NCBI RefSeq assembly: GCF_963966145.1
Contig: NC_091046.1
Coordinates: forward strand, 19,592,001 to 19,656,000
Direction of reading: 5' to 3'
Length of the DNA stretch: 64,000 nt
From: Tenebrio molitor
Lineage: Eukaryota; Arthropoda; Insecta; Coleoptera; Tenebrionidae
Each line of letters starts with the position of its first letter. The first letter of the stretch is position 1. Shown here one piece after another: positions 32,336-42,734 of the stretch. The notes under the pieces were generated by a model that was not told the origin of the DNA, did no database searches, and saw only the letters and a list, made by a program, of their open reading frames with translations. Both the position numbers and the translations under genes were made by a program.

Positions 32336-33572
32336 CAGAGTGGACCCGATATAACCTGCCAAAAAAATTCTGGGTCATTGAAAGGATCTAACAAGTCCAA
32401 AAAACCCCTTTTCATTAGGTCCAAAATAATGGGGATAAATTAACCCCTATCCACACCCATTCGACGCTGCTGACCACAAAAATACGTACCTACCTACTCA
32501 GGAATTAATTGTTGGTGTTTGTAAGGATGACGTATCTAAGCAACATAGGTACCTGAATCGTTTATGCCAATCTCAAATCTGACAAACTAAATCAAATTAA
32601 TGACATTTATTGAAAACGCTGTACACTGTGTGCGTTAATTCACCAGCTTATTTAGGTACAAAAGCTGATTTTGTAGACTGAGATGAATGAGTAATAAATA
32701 AAGTGGTGTTCCTCAATGTGTAAATAAATGTAGAGGTAGTGTGTGCAAAATTGTGGAAGAACTGTGTAATAAGAGTATCGTCTTAATTGTGGTTAAATAG
32801 CCAAAATAATGTATTGAATAAATTTATTTACACTTTACATATTCGTACTTTCAACTCTAACTGAAAATATCTACTAACTAATGAAAGGTAAACTAGACTA
32901 GAAAAATTCTTTTATAATAAATGTTGTGTGCCTTCCGTTGTTGGCATTTATGCACATTTGACTACGCCGGTACCAATTTTCATAAACAGAATTCAGCATT
33001 TCTGGATTTTTACGAATCTGGTTTGCGGCGTCTGTTACGCGTTTCTGGAGTTGACCTTTTGTATTTATTTCAAATTCGTATACCAAATCTTTCGGTGACG
33101 TTATCGTATTGGAATCGTATTGGAATCAGTCAGAATCAATCTCACATAAATGCAGATGCAGTTCCACAAAAGTACAACGGGATGGAAAGACTCCTTCAGG
33201 AAAACGCTCGCCGTATGGTCGCTTTGCCGGTCTTGAATTACCACGTGTTTCGCCATAGAGTAAATGCAAATCGGCGTATTCTTGTATTGTGAATTTCATA
33301 ACTTTCGGATTCGCAAATTTAAAATTAAACGTGACAAATGTCATAGGTATTACAGGTACCGTTGCTAAAGAAATTGCAGCCAAGTAACCAGAATTACCTT
33401 TTTAAAACCGATTAACTCATTAGCGTACAGCAAATTTTAACCAAAATTTCAATTACATATTTTTATCTCGAAAACGAAAAGACTTTTAGAAGAAACATTT
33501 TTTGTGTACGAGTTCTACTCATTGTCACCTATTACTGGATTTCTTCTGGCAGGTTATATCGGGACCACCCTG
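32336..33572 (-). mobile_element. DUF4817-type deletion derivative (1.2 kb)
   Basis: Inverted ends of about 28 bp (CAGAGTGGACCCGATATAAC left; GTTATATCGGGACCACCCTG right) lie next to TA on both sides. On the minus strand the transposase head is at 33300-33130 (KFTIQEYADLHLLYGETRGN) and the tail at 33086-32898 (VYEFEINTKGQLQ, MCINANNGRH). The catalytic centre between them is missing, so it can only be moved in trans. The plus-strand element at 63283 is a close relative. Confidence 0.85.
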
Positions 33573-33598
33573 TATAATTATAATTAATTAAACTTAAC

Positions 33599-33722
33599 CC
33601 TCCACCACCCGGCGGCACGGCAATTTTGCCGGAGTACATACACTATTACGGATAATACTATCAAGTAATAGTGCAGTGCTTATCAACATAATTACCGGCG
33701 TCTCGCCTCCACATTTTGACTA
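33599..33722 (-). mobile_element. R4/Dong-like LINE 3' tail (124 bp)
   Basis: Nearly identical to the 3' tails at 19746-19870 and 29195-29320, including GTGCCGCCGGGTGGTGG in reverse sense and the GGCGAGACGCCGGTAATTAT block. Extreme 5' truncation is typical of LINE insertion by target-primed reverse transcription. Inserted 25 bp from the end of the preceding DNA transposon. Confidence 0.8.
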
Positions 33723-34324
33723 GACTACAGAGGCAGAAATTTCAATATTGTTGAAAAAGGAAACAATTTTTGCCTATGGAGAGTGTCGTAAGAACTTCAA
33801 TTTATTTGAAGACACAGGAAGCGTACGTGAACTAAATTACCTTGCTAAAATATCCCGATCGTGTTTTAGTCCTTTATGGAAAAATTAAAGCATCCAGTAT
33901 AATAAATTACGTCTAAATGTTGTCTTTAACTTTGTAAATGTTTGTAAGGTTAGCAAGATAAACGTCAAATATGTCACCTGCATTTGTGCGAAAAGGGATG
34001 ACCAAAATTCGGGGAGGGTGCGCGTTTGTTTCATACGGGTCTACGTTTTTGCAGCTACGTTTAACAGAGTTTTTTGCTTTTTTCTTGCAAATCAGACGTC
34101 TTTCGAGGACGAGTTTCTCCCTACAGCATTTTTTATTGATGATCAATTTTTTGATGTAAATCTTAAGTGATTCAACATTACGTTTTTAAGACTTGGGTAA
34201 TTGCATTAATGGGATTTTATACTTCACCGTCTAAAATATTTGCATTTTAAATTTCACAAAAATCCTTTGGAAAATAACCGAGTTATTACGCTCGAAAGTC
34301 TTAGCTGAGACACCTGTATAATAC

Positions 34325-34420
34325 ACTACTCGATGTGTAAAACGCTTGTTTTACTCACGTTTTTAAATGGCCCACTAGTGCCAAAAAGGGCCCAATTTAC
34401 ATACGAAGTCATTAAATAAA
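34325..34420. repeat. Small repeat with CGCTTGTTTTACTCACG motif
   Basis: GTAAAACGCTTGTTTTACTC followed by AAATGGCCCA and then GGGCCCAATTTACATACGA. It resembles the end part of the repeats at 22330-22415 and 42910-43000, partly inverted. Confidence 0.45.
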
Positions 34421-34544
34421 CTACCATTATTTTCCATTTGTTGGCTAACATTTGCTATATCATCTGAATGAACTGTTGGCCTCCCAGCCTCTTTTTTATG
34501 TTCTACACATCCAATTTCATGAAAACGTATTTCTCAAAACATTC

Positions 34545-34730
34545 AAATAATTTGCCTCCACGAAGGCAACAGCGCTCTGTATATCCATTTTCCGTTATTG
34601 AAAACACCATTACTTTTATGTGGTGAAGTAAAAACCATTTTTACTAAATGAGCTAGCAAAGATACGAAAAATGTGACACTGTCAAAGTCATAGCCGCCCC
34701 TTATCTAAGTAATTGTTGATCGCACGGTAT
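34545..34730. repeat. Dispersed repeat, copy 2 of 3410-3704
   Basis: Matches 3480-3704 with an internal deletion of roughly 60 bp. The most conserved part is GCAAAGATACGAAAAAT through GACACTGTCAAAGTCATAGC to the GTTGATCGCACGGTA end. Confidence 0.55.
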
Positions 34731-35332
34731 ATTAATTTGCAATTAAATGTCAGTAGTCTCTTTAAATGAAACTTTGAATTACACAACATATACCGCGATA
34801 ATTTCATTTACAATAGAGTACCTATCCACGTACTGTTTTTTCGTTTAGAGTATTTTTGTAAAACATACATATACATATTGTGAAATATGACTGATAAAAT
34901 TATTTTTTGTAATTTGCCTCCATTTTGATTCTCTAATAGACATATTAACGAACGCGACGTCATCATCTGGGATGTCCTTATAGCCATTATTTCACGGAAC
35001 ATTTTACGAAAATTTTTAGGTTGGCATAGCTTGATCTGTCATGCGTGTCAGTTTAAATTACAAAATGTGCAAAGAATTATTTATCAGGATTTATCAGGCA
35101 ACAAATTCGCGACCGTATTTTTGGCAATTTCACGTATTTCAGCGGGCGTACATGAAAGATTATCTTCCATATTCGTCTTTTGTGACAGAATTTGGATAAA
35201 ACAAAAGGCGACTTTGAAGACTTGATCAAATTTTCACTTTTAAAATTAAGACATTACCAACCGCCACAAAAATCCCTAAATCGAGGAAAGTAAACATTTT
35301 TGTTTAAAAACGACTTAAAAAGGGCAATTTAC

Positions 35333-35475
35333 AAAAAATAGTATAAAAAACTCGTTTCATAAGACATTGAAGCACTCATTCTTTAAAATAACTCGTGGCT
35401 ACGCCACTCGTTTTTTAATCTTGAATTCGTGCTTCAAGACTGGTCTTATGAAACTTGTCTTTTAATATACTATTA
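35333..35475. repeat. ACTCGTTTTATAAG-family palindrome, copy 2
   Basis: AAAAATAGTATAAAAAACTC at the left pairs with the inverse of the segment ending in TTTTAATATACTATT. The inner CACTCGTGGCTACGCCACTCG is itself a small hairpin with a CTCGTGG stem. Confidence 0.65.
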
Positions 35476-35484
35476 TCTACAGCT

Positions 35485-36300
35485 GCTTCAATAAGACCTT
35501 ATAACCACATTCATTTACAGTCATTTGAGTTGCGTAATGTGATTCTTTTTAATTTGCTGTTTTAACAAATCTGTTAACGCATTCGTTTGGAATGCGTTAA
35601 TAAGCTATTAACACATTCGAAATCTAGGAACTATTTTCAGTTGGTAACACACATTGCCGACAGCAAATTGACTCTGGTATTCTCTGCTATTTGCCGCATT
35701 TCCAGATAATTCATCTTTAATTGCAATTTCACTTGCGAAAAATGACAATTATGTTTAGTCTAGATTCAAATTTAGAATTTTACTTTAAATGTTAACCATG
35801 AAATAAATGTGTAACCAACTGTCACAAAATTCCCTCAATTACCAAAATTGATTATATTTGTAAAAAAAACATGTATTTAATATGCAAATTAGAAAAAATA
35901 GCATAAAAAATCGGTTTTATAAAACTTAAGAGCACTCATCATTTACAGGCACTCCTGCTTGCAGCAGTCGTGCTGCAAATCTGACTCGTGTCTTAATATA
36001 AGTTTTATAAAACTCATGTTTTAATATACTATACTACCACACTAGTTTCATTACCTAACGCAGTTTTATTTAGAAGCAAACAGACAAAATTTATTGAAAC
36101 GCAACAATACAAAAGAAAAGCAACTTATTATAAATATTATCACACAATTCTTGCATTTTGTTCGCCCAGTTGCCAACATCGACTTTGTTTCGGCCTTCAA
36201 ACTCTGGGCTTAGTACAAAAAGACTCACTTCTGCTCTTAGTGATATAAATCTACTATTCTCTTCTTTGTTGCTCGCACAAGAGACTACTTTGTAATACAC
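35485..36300 (-). mobile_element. EVxLFxxSxExE peptide repeat, copy B, with inserted palindrome
   Basis: 35485-35541 and 36034-36280 align with copy A (18340-18640). The roughly 490 bp between them is extra and ends in the palindrome 35891-36034. The minus-strand frame 36091-36300 encodes ISLRAEVSLFVLSPEFEGRN then VDVGNWANKMQEL. The right module expected after 36300 reappears only near 41610, beyond an extra segment and the Copia insertion. Confidence 0.45.
35891..36034. repeat. ACTCGTTTTATAAG-family palindrome, copy 3
   Basis: GAAAAAATAGCATAAAAAATCGGTTTTATAAAACTTAAGAG starts an arm that is mirrored by CTTAATATAAGTTTTATAAAACTCAT and ends TTTTAATATACTAT. The inner CTTGCAGCAGTCGTGCTGCAA is a nested hairpin. 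Confidence 0.6.
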
Positions 36301-36622
36301 ATCATACTGTAAAAACGACGCAAACTGCAGTGACGCCTCCAGAGGCGCTCGTCTCTTCCGGATGCACTCCAGGTCATCCTCGAAACAAGATCACACAAGT
36401 TTCCGTTGCAGGTCCTGGTACTTTTCTTACTTGACGTCGAGGGAACCCCAATGTATATTTTTCGAAGTAATTTCACTCCCGAGAGCCGCGACAAGACGTA
36501 AATGATCCGGCTCCAATTGTGAAAAATTAAAAACTAACGGGTTGTTTACAAACATAATTAACTGGTTGTCCTGGTGTTGAGCGAATTGTTTCAATCTTGT
36601 TGCTTTAATTTTGAATAAAAAC

Positions 36623-36867
36623 TGTTAGAATATTGAATTATTATTGTACAAAAAGTACAGTTTTTCAATGTCACGGATGTGCATTATTTCCATTGTGACT
36701 TATGTAAGCGAGTGAGTTTTTGTGACTCTCTATTTTTGTCACACCATGCGTTTTTTGTCGTTTTTCTTAGTTAGTCGAATAGCTGCTTTCAAATAAATCA
36801 GTTCATTCTCGATAATTAGTTTAATTTAAATATCAAAACCTGCGCTTAAACACACCTAAATCCCATA
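36623..36867 (+). repeat. Copia 5' LTR
   Basis: Begins TGTTAGAATATTGAATT and ends CACCTAAATCCCATA. A poly(A) signal AATAAA lies at 36792-36797. The end at CCCATA is chosen because the primer site and the 5-bp target duplication both fit exactly there. An end at CCCA, two bases earlier, would give a canonical TG...CA but a poorer duplication. Confidence 0.93.
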
Positions 36868-36881
36868 GGTTATGGGCCCAG
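36868..36881 (+). other. Primer binding site for initiator tRNA-Met half-molecule
   Basis: GGTTATGGGCCCAG is complementary to the anticodon stem-loop region of initiator tRNA-Met (CTGGGCCCATAACC), not to a tRNA 3' end. Drosophila copia uses this same internal priming from a cleaved tRNA half. The site starts immediately after the LTR. Confidence 0.85.
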
Positions 36882-36956
36882 GTATCGTGTAATATCTGTA
36901 ATCGACCGTGAAAGTTAAATTAAGGTACAAAAGTGCCGGTGTGCCAAGTGTAAAAC

Positions 36957-39900
36957 ATGGAGAAGATCGACAAAAGAAACATCAAACAATTCAACGGAGA
37001 ATGCTATAGCATTTGGAAATTTCGAGTAAAGTCGCTATTGCGTGAATTGAATATTCTTCATGCAGTTGAAGATGCAATCCCAGATCTGCCAGACGAACAT
37101 TGGTTAAAGGCGGACTCCACGGCGAGAGGTGTTATTGTGGACTACTTAAGTGATGCATTCTTGAGTTTCGCGAAAGAGGTACGTTTCGCCAAAACCATTT
37201 TTGATCAACTTGATGCTATCTATGAACGACGAAGTTTGGCCACGCAACTTGCAGCAAGAAAACGACTCCTTTCATTAAAACTGGAAGGTGATCAAACGTT
37301 GATCGCACATTTTAACACATTCGAAGAAATAATAACGGAATTAACTGCGGCGGGTGCGAAATTAGATGAAATGGACAAAGTATCACATCTTCTGCTAACT
37401 CTCCCTTCGACTTATGATGGTCTCATAACAGCATTAGAGACTCTCAACGAAGACAACCTGAATTTAACCTTTGTCAAAAATAGACTTTTAGACTATGAAG
37501 TGAAAATTAAAGGTGATAGTGATAATGCGACCAGTACAAAAATTCTGAGTGTTAGTGTTCCGGGATCAAGTGGTTCTAATCAAAACTTTTCCTTTCACAA
37601 GAAAAATGCGGGTCATTTCAAATATAAACCACAAAAGGGCTTCAAGAAAAATGGTCATAAAAATAAGTTTAAATCTGGACGTCAATATAAGTGTTCAAAC
37701 CTAAAATGCGACCATTGTGGACGTACCAATCATATGAAGAAGGATTGTTATTTCTACAAAAGGATGATAGAAAAAGGAGATCGTCCCCGAACAATCCAAA
37801 GTATTCAAACCAATGTCGACAGTGCTAATCAAGGTTTTATTTTTATGATTGGAAGCACGGAGTACCAGTCAGAAACAAATGATGACAATCAAATTACATT
37901 TATTTTGGATTCCGGGGCCACAGACCACATAATAAATAACGATGGAGTTTTTACTGAATTCCATGAATTATCACCACCAATCAACATTGCCGTCGCCAAG
38001 ACAAATACTTCCGTCATTGCTACAAAAAGAGGTACTGTAAAAGTGAAGACGAATCTAGGACATCACGGAACGTTGGAAGATGTGCTGTATTGCCCAGACG
38101 TCCCCTACAATCTACTTTCCGTTCGTCGGATGCAGGAAAAGGGAATGACGACTATATTTGATGCGGCAGGTGTCACAATAAAAAATGGTGATGTAACCAT
38201 TTTAACAGGTAAGCCATTTAATGGTTTAACAGCTGTAAAAATTAAAGCGTGTAAAAACATGGTAAATTTAGGAAGTCAATCTGTAATAATTAATAATTAC
38301 AAAATATGGCATGAACGACTTGGTCATATAAGCAAGCAAAAATTCATTCAATTAAAAACACATAAAATGATAGATGACATTAATCATCTTGAATTAATAA
38401 AACCTACAGATAATATCTGTGAAGCTTGCATTTATGGTAAACAGTCTAGACTTCCCTTCGCTAAAGCGAAAGTTAAAAATCATGAAAAGCGCCCCCTTTT
38501 TATCATTCACACCGATGTGTGTGGACCAATTAAACCTAGTACTGTAGATGGCAAAAATTATTTTGTGACATTCATTGATGACTTCACTCATTATACAGTT
38601 GTTTATTTAATAACTTATAAATCTGATGTTTTCCCTATGTTTAAAGACTTTGTAGCAAAGTGTGAAGCCCATTTTAATCTAAAGATCGTCAATTTGTATT
38701 GCGACAATGGTCGTGAATATTTATCGAATGAATATAAAGATTTTTGTAGCCAAAAGGGCATTACATATCATTTGACTGTTAGTCACACGCCTCAACAAAA
38801 CGGTATATCTGAAAGGATGAACCGTACCATTACTGAAAGGGCCAGGACCATGGTCATTGCTGCTGACCTAAATAAAGCCCTATGGGGTGAGGCTGTTTTA
38901 ACAGCAGTAAACCTTATTAATATAAGCCCCACTAAAGCTCTCGAGGCAAATAAAACTCCTTATGAATTGTGGCACAACAAAAAACCAAAAATACAATATT
39001 TAAGAGTCTTTGGGTCAACCGTATATGTTCATAATAAAATCAGAAAAAGTAAATTTGATCAAAAATCTTTTAAGGGCATATTAGTTGGATATGCACCTAA
39101 CGGTTATAAAATATGGGACCCTAGTAATCAAAAATTCCTAATCGCTAGAGATCTAATATTTGACGAGATAAATTTTAAAATCTCGAGACCTTTATTGCAG
39201 ATGGACGAAACTCTGAAAACTGCAGAGTCTAAAACTGTTATTAAATCTGACAATCATAAAGCAGATAAAACAGTAAATAATTATGTGCCATTTAAGACTG
39301 TTAAAACTGATTGTGATGAAGCAAGTAACACAGTGGATAGAACTGTGATGTCCGAAAATGATAAATCTGGTACAAATAAAACAGATAAATCATTGGACAA
39401 ACAAAACAAACTTGCTAGTCATGAAACAGATAAAACAGTGGACAAATCGGTGTCGCATGAAACTGATAAACCTGTGAAAGAAATTAGTGAAACAGATAAA
39501 TCAGTAACACCAATTAGAAGGAGTGAAAGAATTAAAAATCGTCCTCAACCCTGTTATAATGATGAACTTACTGAAATGCAAACATACTTAAATTGCATGA
39601 TTACTTTTCATAATACAACAATCCCTAAATCTTACACTGAAATTAAAGAAAGGGAAGATCGCAAACAGTGGGAGGACGCTATAAATGAAGAAATCCAAGC
39701 TCTTGAAGTAAATCAAACTTGGACTTTAATCGATAAACCTATTGGTAAAAATATTATCGGTTGTAGATGGGTCTTCACAATTAAAAATGATGCAATGGGA
39801 AATCCTATAAAGTACAAAGCTAGATTAGTTGCTAAAGGTTTCAGTCAACAATATTCAATTGACTATAACGAAACTTTTGCACCAGTTGCAAGAATCACCA

Positions 39901-41156
39901 CCTTTAGATTTTTATTAGCATTTGCTAATCAATTTAATTTACAAATGCATCATATGGATGTTAAAACTGCATTTTTAAATGGTACCTTGAAAGAGCACAT
40001 TTACATGCAAGTACCTGAAGGTGTTAAATGCAATGAAAATCAGGTGTGCAAATTACATAAATCATTGTACGGGCTTAAACAATCTTCAAGATGCTGGTTT
40101 GAACTGTTTGATCAAACTTTAAAAGAAAAGGGTTTTCAAAATTCAAAGGTAGATCGCTGTCTGTATATTTTAAATAGGGGTAGTTTAAAAGGCAATATCT
40201 ATGTGCTGTTGTATGTTGATGATGTACTAATTATTACTTATAATGCTGAAACCATGACTAATTTCAAAGCATTCTTAATGCAACAGTTTCGAATGATAGA
40301 TTTAAAACAAATTTCATTGTTTCTTGGTATTAGAATTATCCGTTCTGAAAATGAAATTACCCTAGATCAAACTATATTTCTTAAAAATATTTTGATAAAA
40401 TTTAATATGAGTGATTGTAAACCAGTAGCTACACCTTTGCCTGTACAAATAAATTATGAAGAACTTAACTCGAATATAAGTTATAACGCACCCTGTAAAA
40501 ATTTAATTGGATGTTTAATGTATGCCATGCTCTGTACACGACCAGATCTTTGTGCAGCAATAAATGTTCTGAGTCGTTTTCAAAGTAAAAATAATAAAGA
40601 GCTTTGGCAGTGTTTAAAACGAGTATTGAGATATATAAAAGGGACACTTGACCTCAAATTAGTATATAAAAGGTCTACATATACAAACGTAGTTATTGGC
40701 TATGCTGATGCAGATTGGGGAAGTGATTTGAGTGATAGAAAAAGTACAACAGGATATTTGTTTCGTGTTTTTGAATCCTGTACGATTTGTTGGAATACTA
40801 AAAAACAAAACTCAGTAGCAACTTCTTCCACTGAAGCCGAATATATGGCATTATATGAAAGTGTAAAAGAAGCAATGTGGCTAAAATCACTTATGAAAAG
40901 CATACAGTTTGAAATAAAAGACCCTATAATTATTTTTGAAGATAATAATGGATGCATAAGCATTGCCAATAACCCAACTGATCATAAAAGGACCAAACAT
41001 ATTGATATCAAATATCATTTTATCCGAGAACAAATACAACAAAACACAATAATTTTAAAATATGTTCCAACAGGTCATCAGTTGGCAGACGTTTTTACAA
41101 AGTCCCTAGTAGCAGCAAAATTTCTAGAAATTCGACTAACTATTGGAATGGAATAA
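36957..41156 (+). CDS. Copia gag-pol polyprotein, 1399 aa, intact
   Basis: Gag domain (about 1-200); CCHC zinc knuckle C251-C254-H259-C264; aspartic protease with LDSGATDH, catalytic D318; pre-integrase zinc finger H452/H457/C488/C491; integrase catalytic triad D520, D583, E619 (exact DD35E spacing); a hydrophilic linker about 750-870 rich in TDK repeats; reverse transcriptase about 905-1150 with D1001 in MDVKTAFLNG and active-site YVDD at 1086-1089; RNase H with DADW (D1251), TEAEYMAL (E1293), ED at 1328-1329 and ADVFTK (D1378). All key residues are present and there is no stop or frameshift. Gag and Pol are in one frame, so the Gag:Pol ratio must be set otherwise; Drosophila copia does this by splicing. 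The start is the first ATG, 89 bases after the LTR. Confidence 0.97.
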   Translation: MEKIDKRNIKQFNGECYSIWKFRVKSLLRELNILHAVEDAIPDLPDEHWLKADSTARGVIVDYLSDAFLSFAKEVRFAKTIFDQLDAIYERRSLATQLAARKRLLSLKLEGDQTLIAHFNTFEEIITELTAAGAKLDEMDKVSHLLLTLPSTYDGLITALETLNEDNLNLTFVKNRLLDYEVKIKGDSDNATSTKILSVSVPGSSGSNQNFSFHKKNAGHFKYKPQKGFKKNGHKNKFKSGRQYKCSNLKCDHCGRTNHMKKDCYFYKRMIEKGDRPRTIQSIQTNVDSANQGFIFMIGSTEYQSETNDDNQITFILDSGATDHIINNDGVFTEFHELSPPINIAVAKTNTSVIATKRGTVKVKTNLGHHGTLEDVLYCPDVPYNLLSVRRMQEKGMTTIFDAAGVTIKNGDVTILTGKPFNGLTAVKIKACKNMVNLGSQSVIINNYKIWHERLGHISKQKFIQLKTHKMIDDINHLELIKPTDNICEACIYGKQSRLPFAKAKVKNHEKRPLFIIHTDVCGPIKPSTVDGKNYFVTFIDDFTHYTVVYLITYKSDVFPMFKDFVAKCEAHFNLKIVNLYCDNGREYLSNEYKDFCSQKGITYHLTVSHTPQQNGISERMNRTITERARTMVIAADLNKALWGEAVLTAVNLINISPTKALEANKTPYELWHNKKPKIQYLRVFGSTVYVHNKIRKSKFDQKSFKGILVGYAPNGYKIWDPSNQKFLIARDLIFDEINFKISRPLLQMDETLKTAESKTVIKSDNHKADKTVNNYVPFKTVKTDCDEASNTVDRTVMSENDKSGTNKTDKSLDKQNKLASHETDKTVDKSVSHETDKPVKEISETDKSVTPIRRSERIKNRPQPCYNDELTEMQTYLNCMITFHNTTIPKSYTEIKEREDRKQWEDAINEEIQALEVNQTWTLIDKPIGKNIIGCRWVFTIKNDAMGNPIKYKARLVAKGFSQQYSIDYNETFAPVARITTFRFLLAFANQFNLQMHHMDVKTAFLNGTLKEHIYMQVPEGVKCNENQVCKLHKSLYGLKQSSRCWFELFDQTLKEKGFQNSKVDRCLYILNRGSLKGNIYVLLYVDDVLIITYNAETMTNFKAFLMQQFRMIDLKQISLFLGIRIIRSENEITLDQTIFLKNILIKFNMSDCKPVATPLPVQINYEELNSNISYNAPCKNLIGCLMYAMLCTRPDLCAAINVLSRFQSKNNKELWQCLKRVLRYIKGTLDLKLVYKRSTYTNVVIGYADADWGSDLSDRKSTTGYLFRVFESCTICWNTKKQNSVATSSTEAEYMALYESVKEAMWLKSLMKSIQFEIKDPIIIFEDNNGCISIANNPTDHKRTKHIDIKYHFIREQIQQNTIILKYVPTGHQLADVFTKSLVAAKFLEIRLTIGME

Positions 41157-41280
41157 TAATTTTAAGTTACAGTAAGGAAATATTAGTTTTTACTGTCACA
41201 TTATATTATAGCCTACCATTAGACTTATTTTTATATAAAGTTAATAATTAAATTCAAGGTATCTAGCTCCTGTAATTTTT

Positions 41281-41289
41281 GAGTGGGAG
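41281..41289 (+). other. Copia polypurine tract
   Basis: GAGTGGGAG immediately precedes the TG of the 3' LTR, in the place expected for the plus-strand primer. One T interrupts the purines. Confidence 0.75.
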
Positions 41290-41534
41290 TGTTAGAATAT
41301 TGAATTATTATTGTACAAAAAGTACAGTTTTTCAATGTCACGGATGTGCATTATTTCCATTGTGACTTATGTAAGCGAGTGAGTTTTTGTGACTCTCTAT
41401 TTTTGTCACACCATGCGTTTTTTGTCGTTTTTCTTAGTTAGTCGAATAGCTGCTTTCAAATAAATCAGTTCATTCTCGATAATTAGTTTAATTTAAATAT
41501 CAAAACCTGCGCTTAAACACACCTAAATCCCATA
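41290..41534 (+). repeat. Copia 3' LTR
   Basis: Reads the same as the 5' LTR over all 245 positions by eye, with AATAAA at 41459-41464. It is followed at once by AAAAC, the copy of the target site. Confidence 0.95.
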
Positions 41535-41599
41535 AAAACGATTGAAACTGATTGCAAAAAATTGATTTTTTTACTAATTATTAGCAACCGTGGATAAAA

Positions 41600-41680
41600 T
41601 GTTGTAGGTACATAACATGTGGGCTAAAGCATATTACAGTAAACTCGTGTGATTGCAGATAACTATTGAATTACATTAAG
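41600..41680. repeat. ACATGTGGGCTAAAGCATAT module
   Basis: Matches 18655-18710 and 58125-58190 (TGTGGGCTAAAGCATATTAC, then AAACTCGTGTGATTGCAGAT). It is likely the displaced right part of copy B of the EVxLF repeat, separated from 36300 by the Copia insertion. Confidence 0.5.
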
Positions 41681-42426
41681 TAAATATACTGCTATAAAAA
41701 TCCGATCAATAATTATAACATAACATATTATAACAACAATCCAAAAATTAAAATTCTTAATTTATATAGGTATCTTACCGGGACCCTTCCTAATATGTAC
41801 AAAAAATAAAATATTTATGCGTTCGCGGCCCCGTTTGAATTAGTGCCCATACAGACCACGCGAGCCGAACCTGTAATGACAATGAGTGTAATGTAAGGCG
41901 CGTACAGACTATGCGAACCGAACCTGCAATGTAACATGTAATGTAATGCTCGCCGAAAAAATCGTGCCGGGAACGCGCTGCGAGCCTCCGACGATACGCC
42001 TGCGAACAGAGTGCCCCACAAACAGACGGTACCTAGTGAAGACACATGAAATGGTTATCTACCTAACGTATGCGGGAAATAAAACTTCCCGCGTGAGCAC
42101 TTTGTTTAAAATTTAAAGCGTCGGTGCCGTCTACTACGATTACACAACACGTTGAACAAATGCTTCCCCTGTTACCTTTTTGAATTGCTTATTTTTTGTG
42201 TTGATGAAAATTAATTTTGCAGTTGCAAATGTGATGAAACGTCCATTTTGTTCAAAGTGAATTGACGTTTCCGTCTGTCTACGTTATTAAATACCAACCT
42301 TACTATGTAATTTCCCCTAGTTTCTGCTTGCAAAGTAAAAAACACGGCGTGCGGGAAATCTTTGTTTCCGCACTCCGAGGACAACCGGGAAATACCGATT
42401 TTGAGGCTATGAGTACAAAATAGTAT

Positions 42427-42700
42427 ACAGGCGTCCCTGAAATGCGCGGCAAAATTTTAACTACGAGCTACTAGGCTTCATGTAAAACTGGGAAAAAATT
42501 TTAAAAAAATTCTGTCAAAAAATAAAATGACATTTAATTTTTGAGCTACATTTCTTTTTTATAGGTTCTACGTTGTTCCACAACCTCGTAGGTAAAAATT
42601 CGGCACATTTTAAAAATACACCCTTGTAGATCATCTTTTATAAAACGTACACCAGTGTTTTAAAGCATATTTCCTAGAGGTTACTTTACATTGCATTGGT
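42427..42700. mobile_element. Partial copy of the 62735-63239 foldback
   Basis: It starts ACAGGCGTCCCTGAAATG and continues TTTTAACTACGAGCTACTAG, CACAACCTCGTAGGTAAAAA, CACATTTTAAAAATACACCC and TATTTCCTAGAGGTTACTT, in the same order as the first half of 62735-63239. The second half is absent. Confidence 0.6.
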
Positions 42701-42734
42701 AGTACCAATTTGGTACTATTGTGAAACTGTTTTC

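Larger units (their letters stand above)
36623..41534 (+). mobile_element. Complete Copia-type LTR retrotransposon
   Basis: 4912 bp bounded by 245-bp LTRs, with a perfect 5-bp target duplication AAAAC at 36618-36622 and 41535-41539. Inside are a primer site directly abutting the LTR, one uninterrupted gag-pol frame, and a purine tract before the 3' LTR. Domain order protease-integrase-reverse transcriptase-RNase H is the Copia (Pseudoviridae-type) order. I see no difference between the two LTRs, so the insertion looks recent, and the element may be active. There is no env-like frame. Confidence 0.97.
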
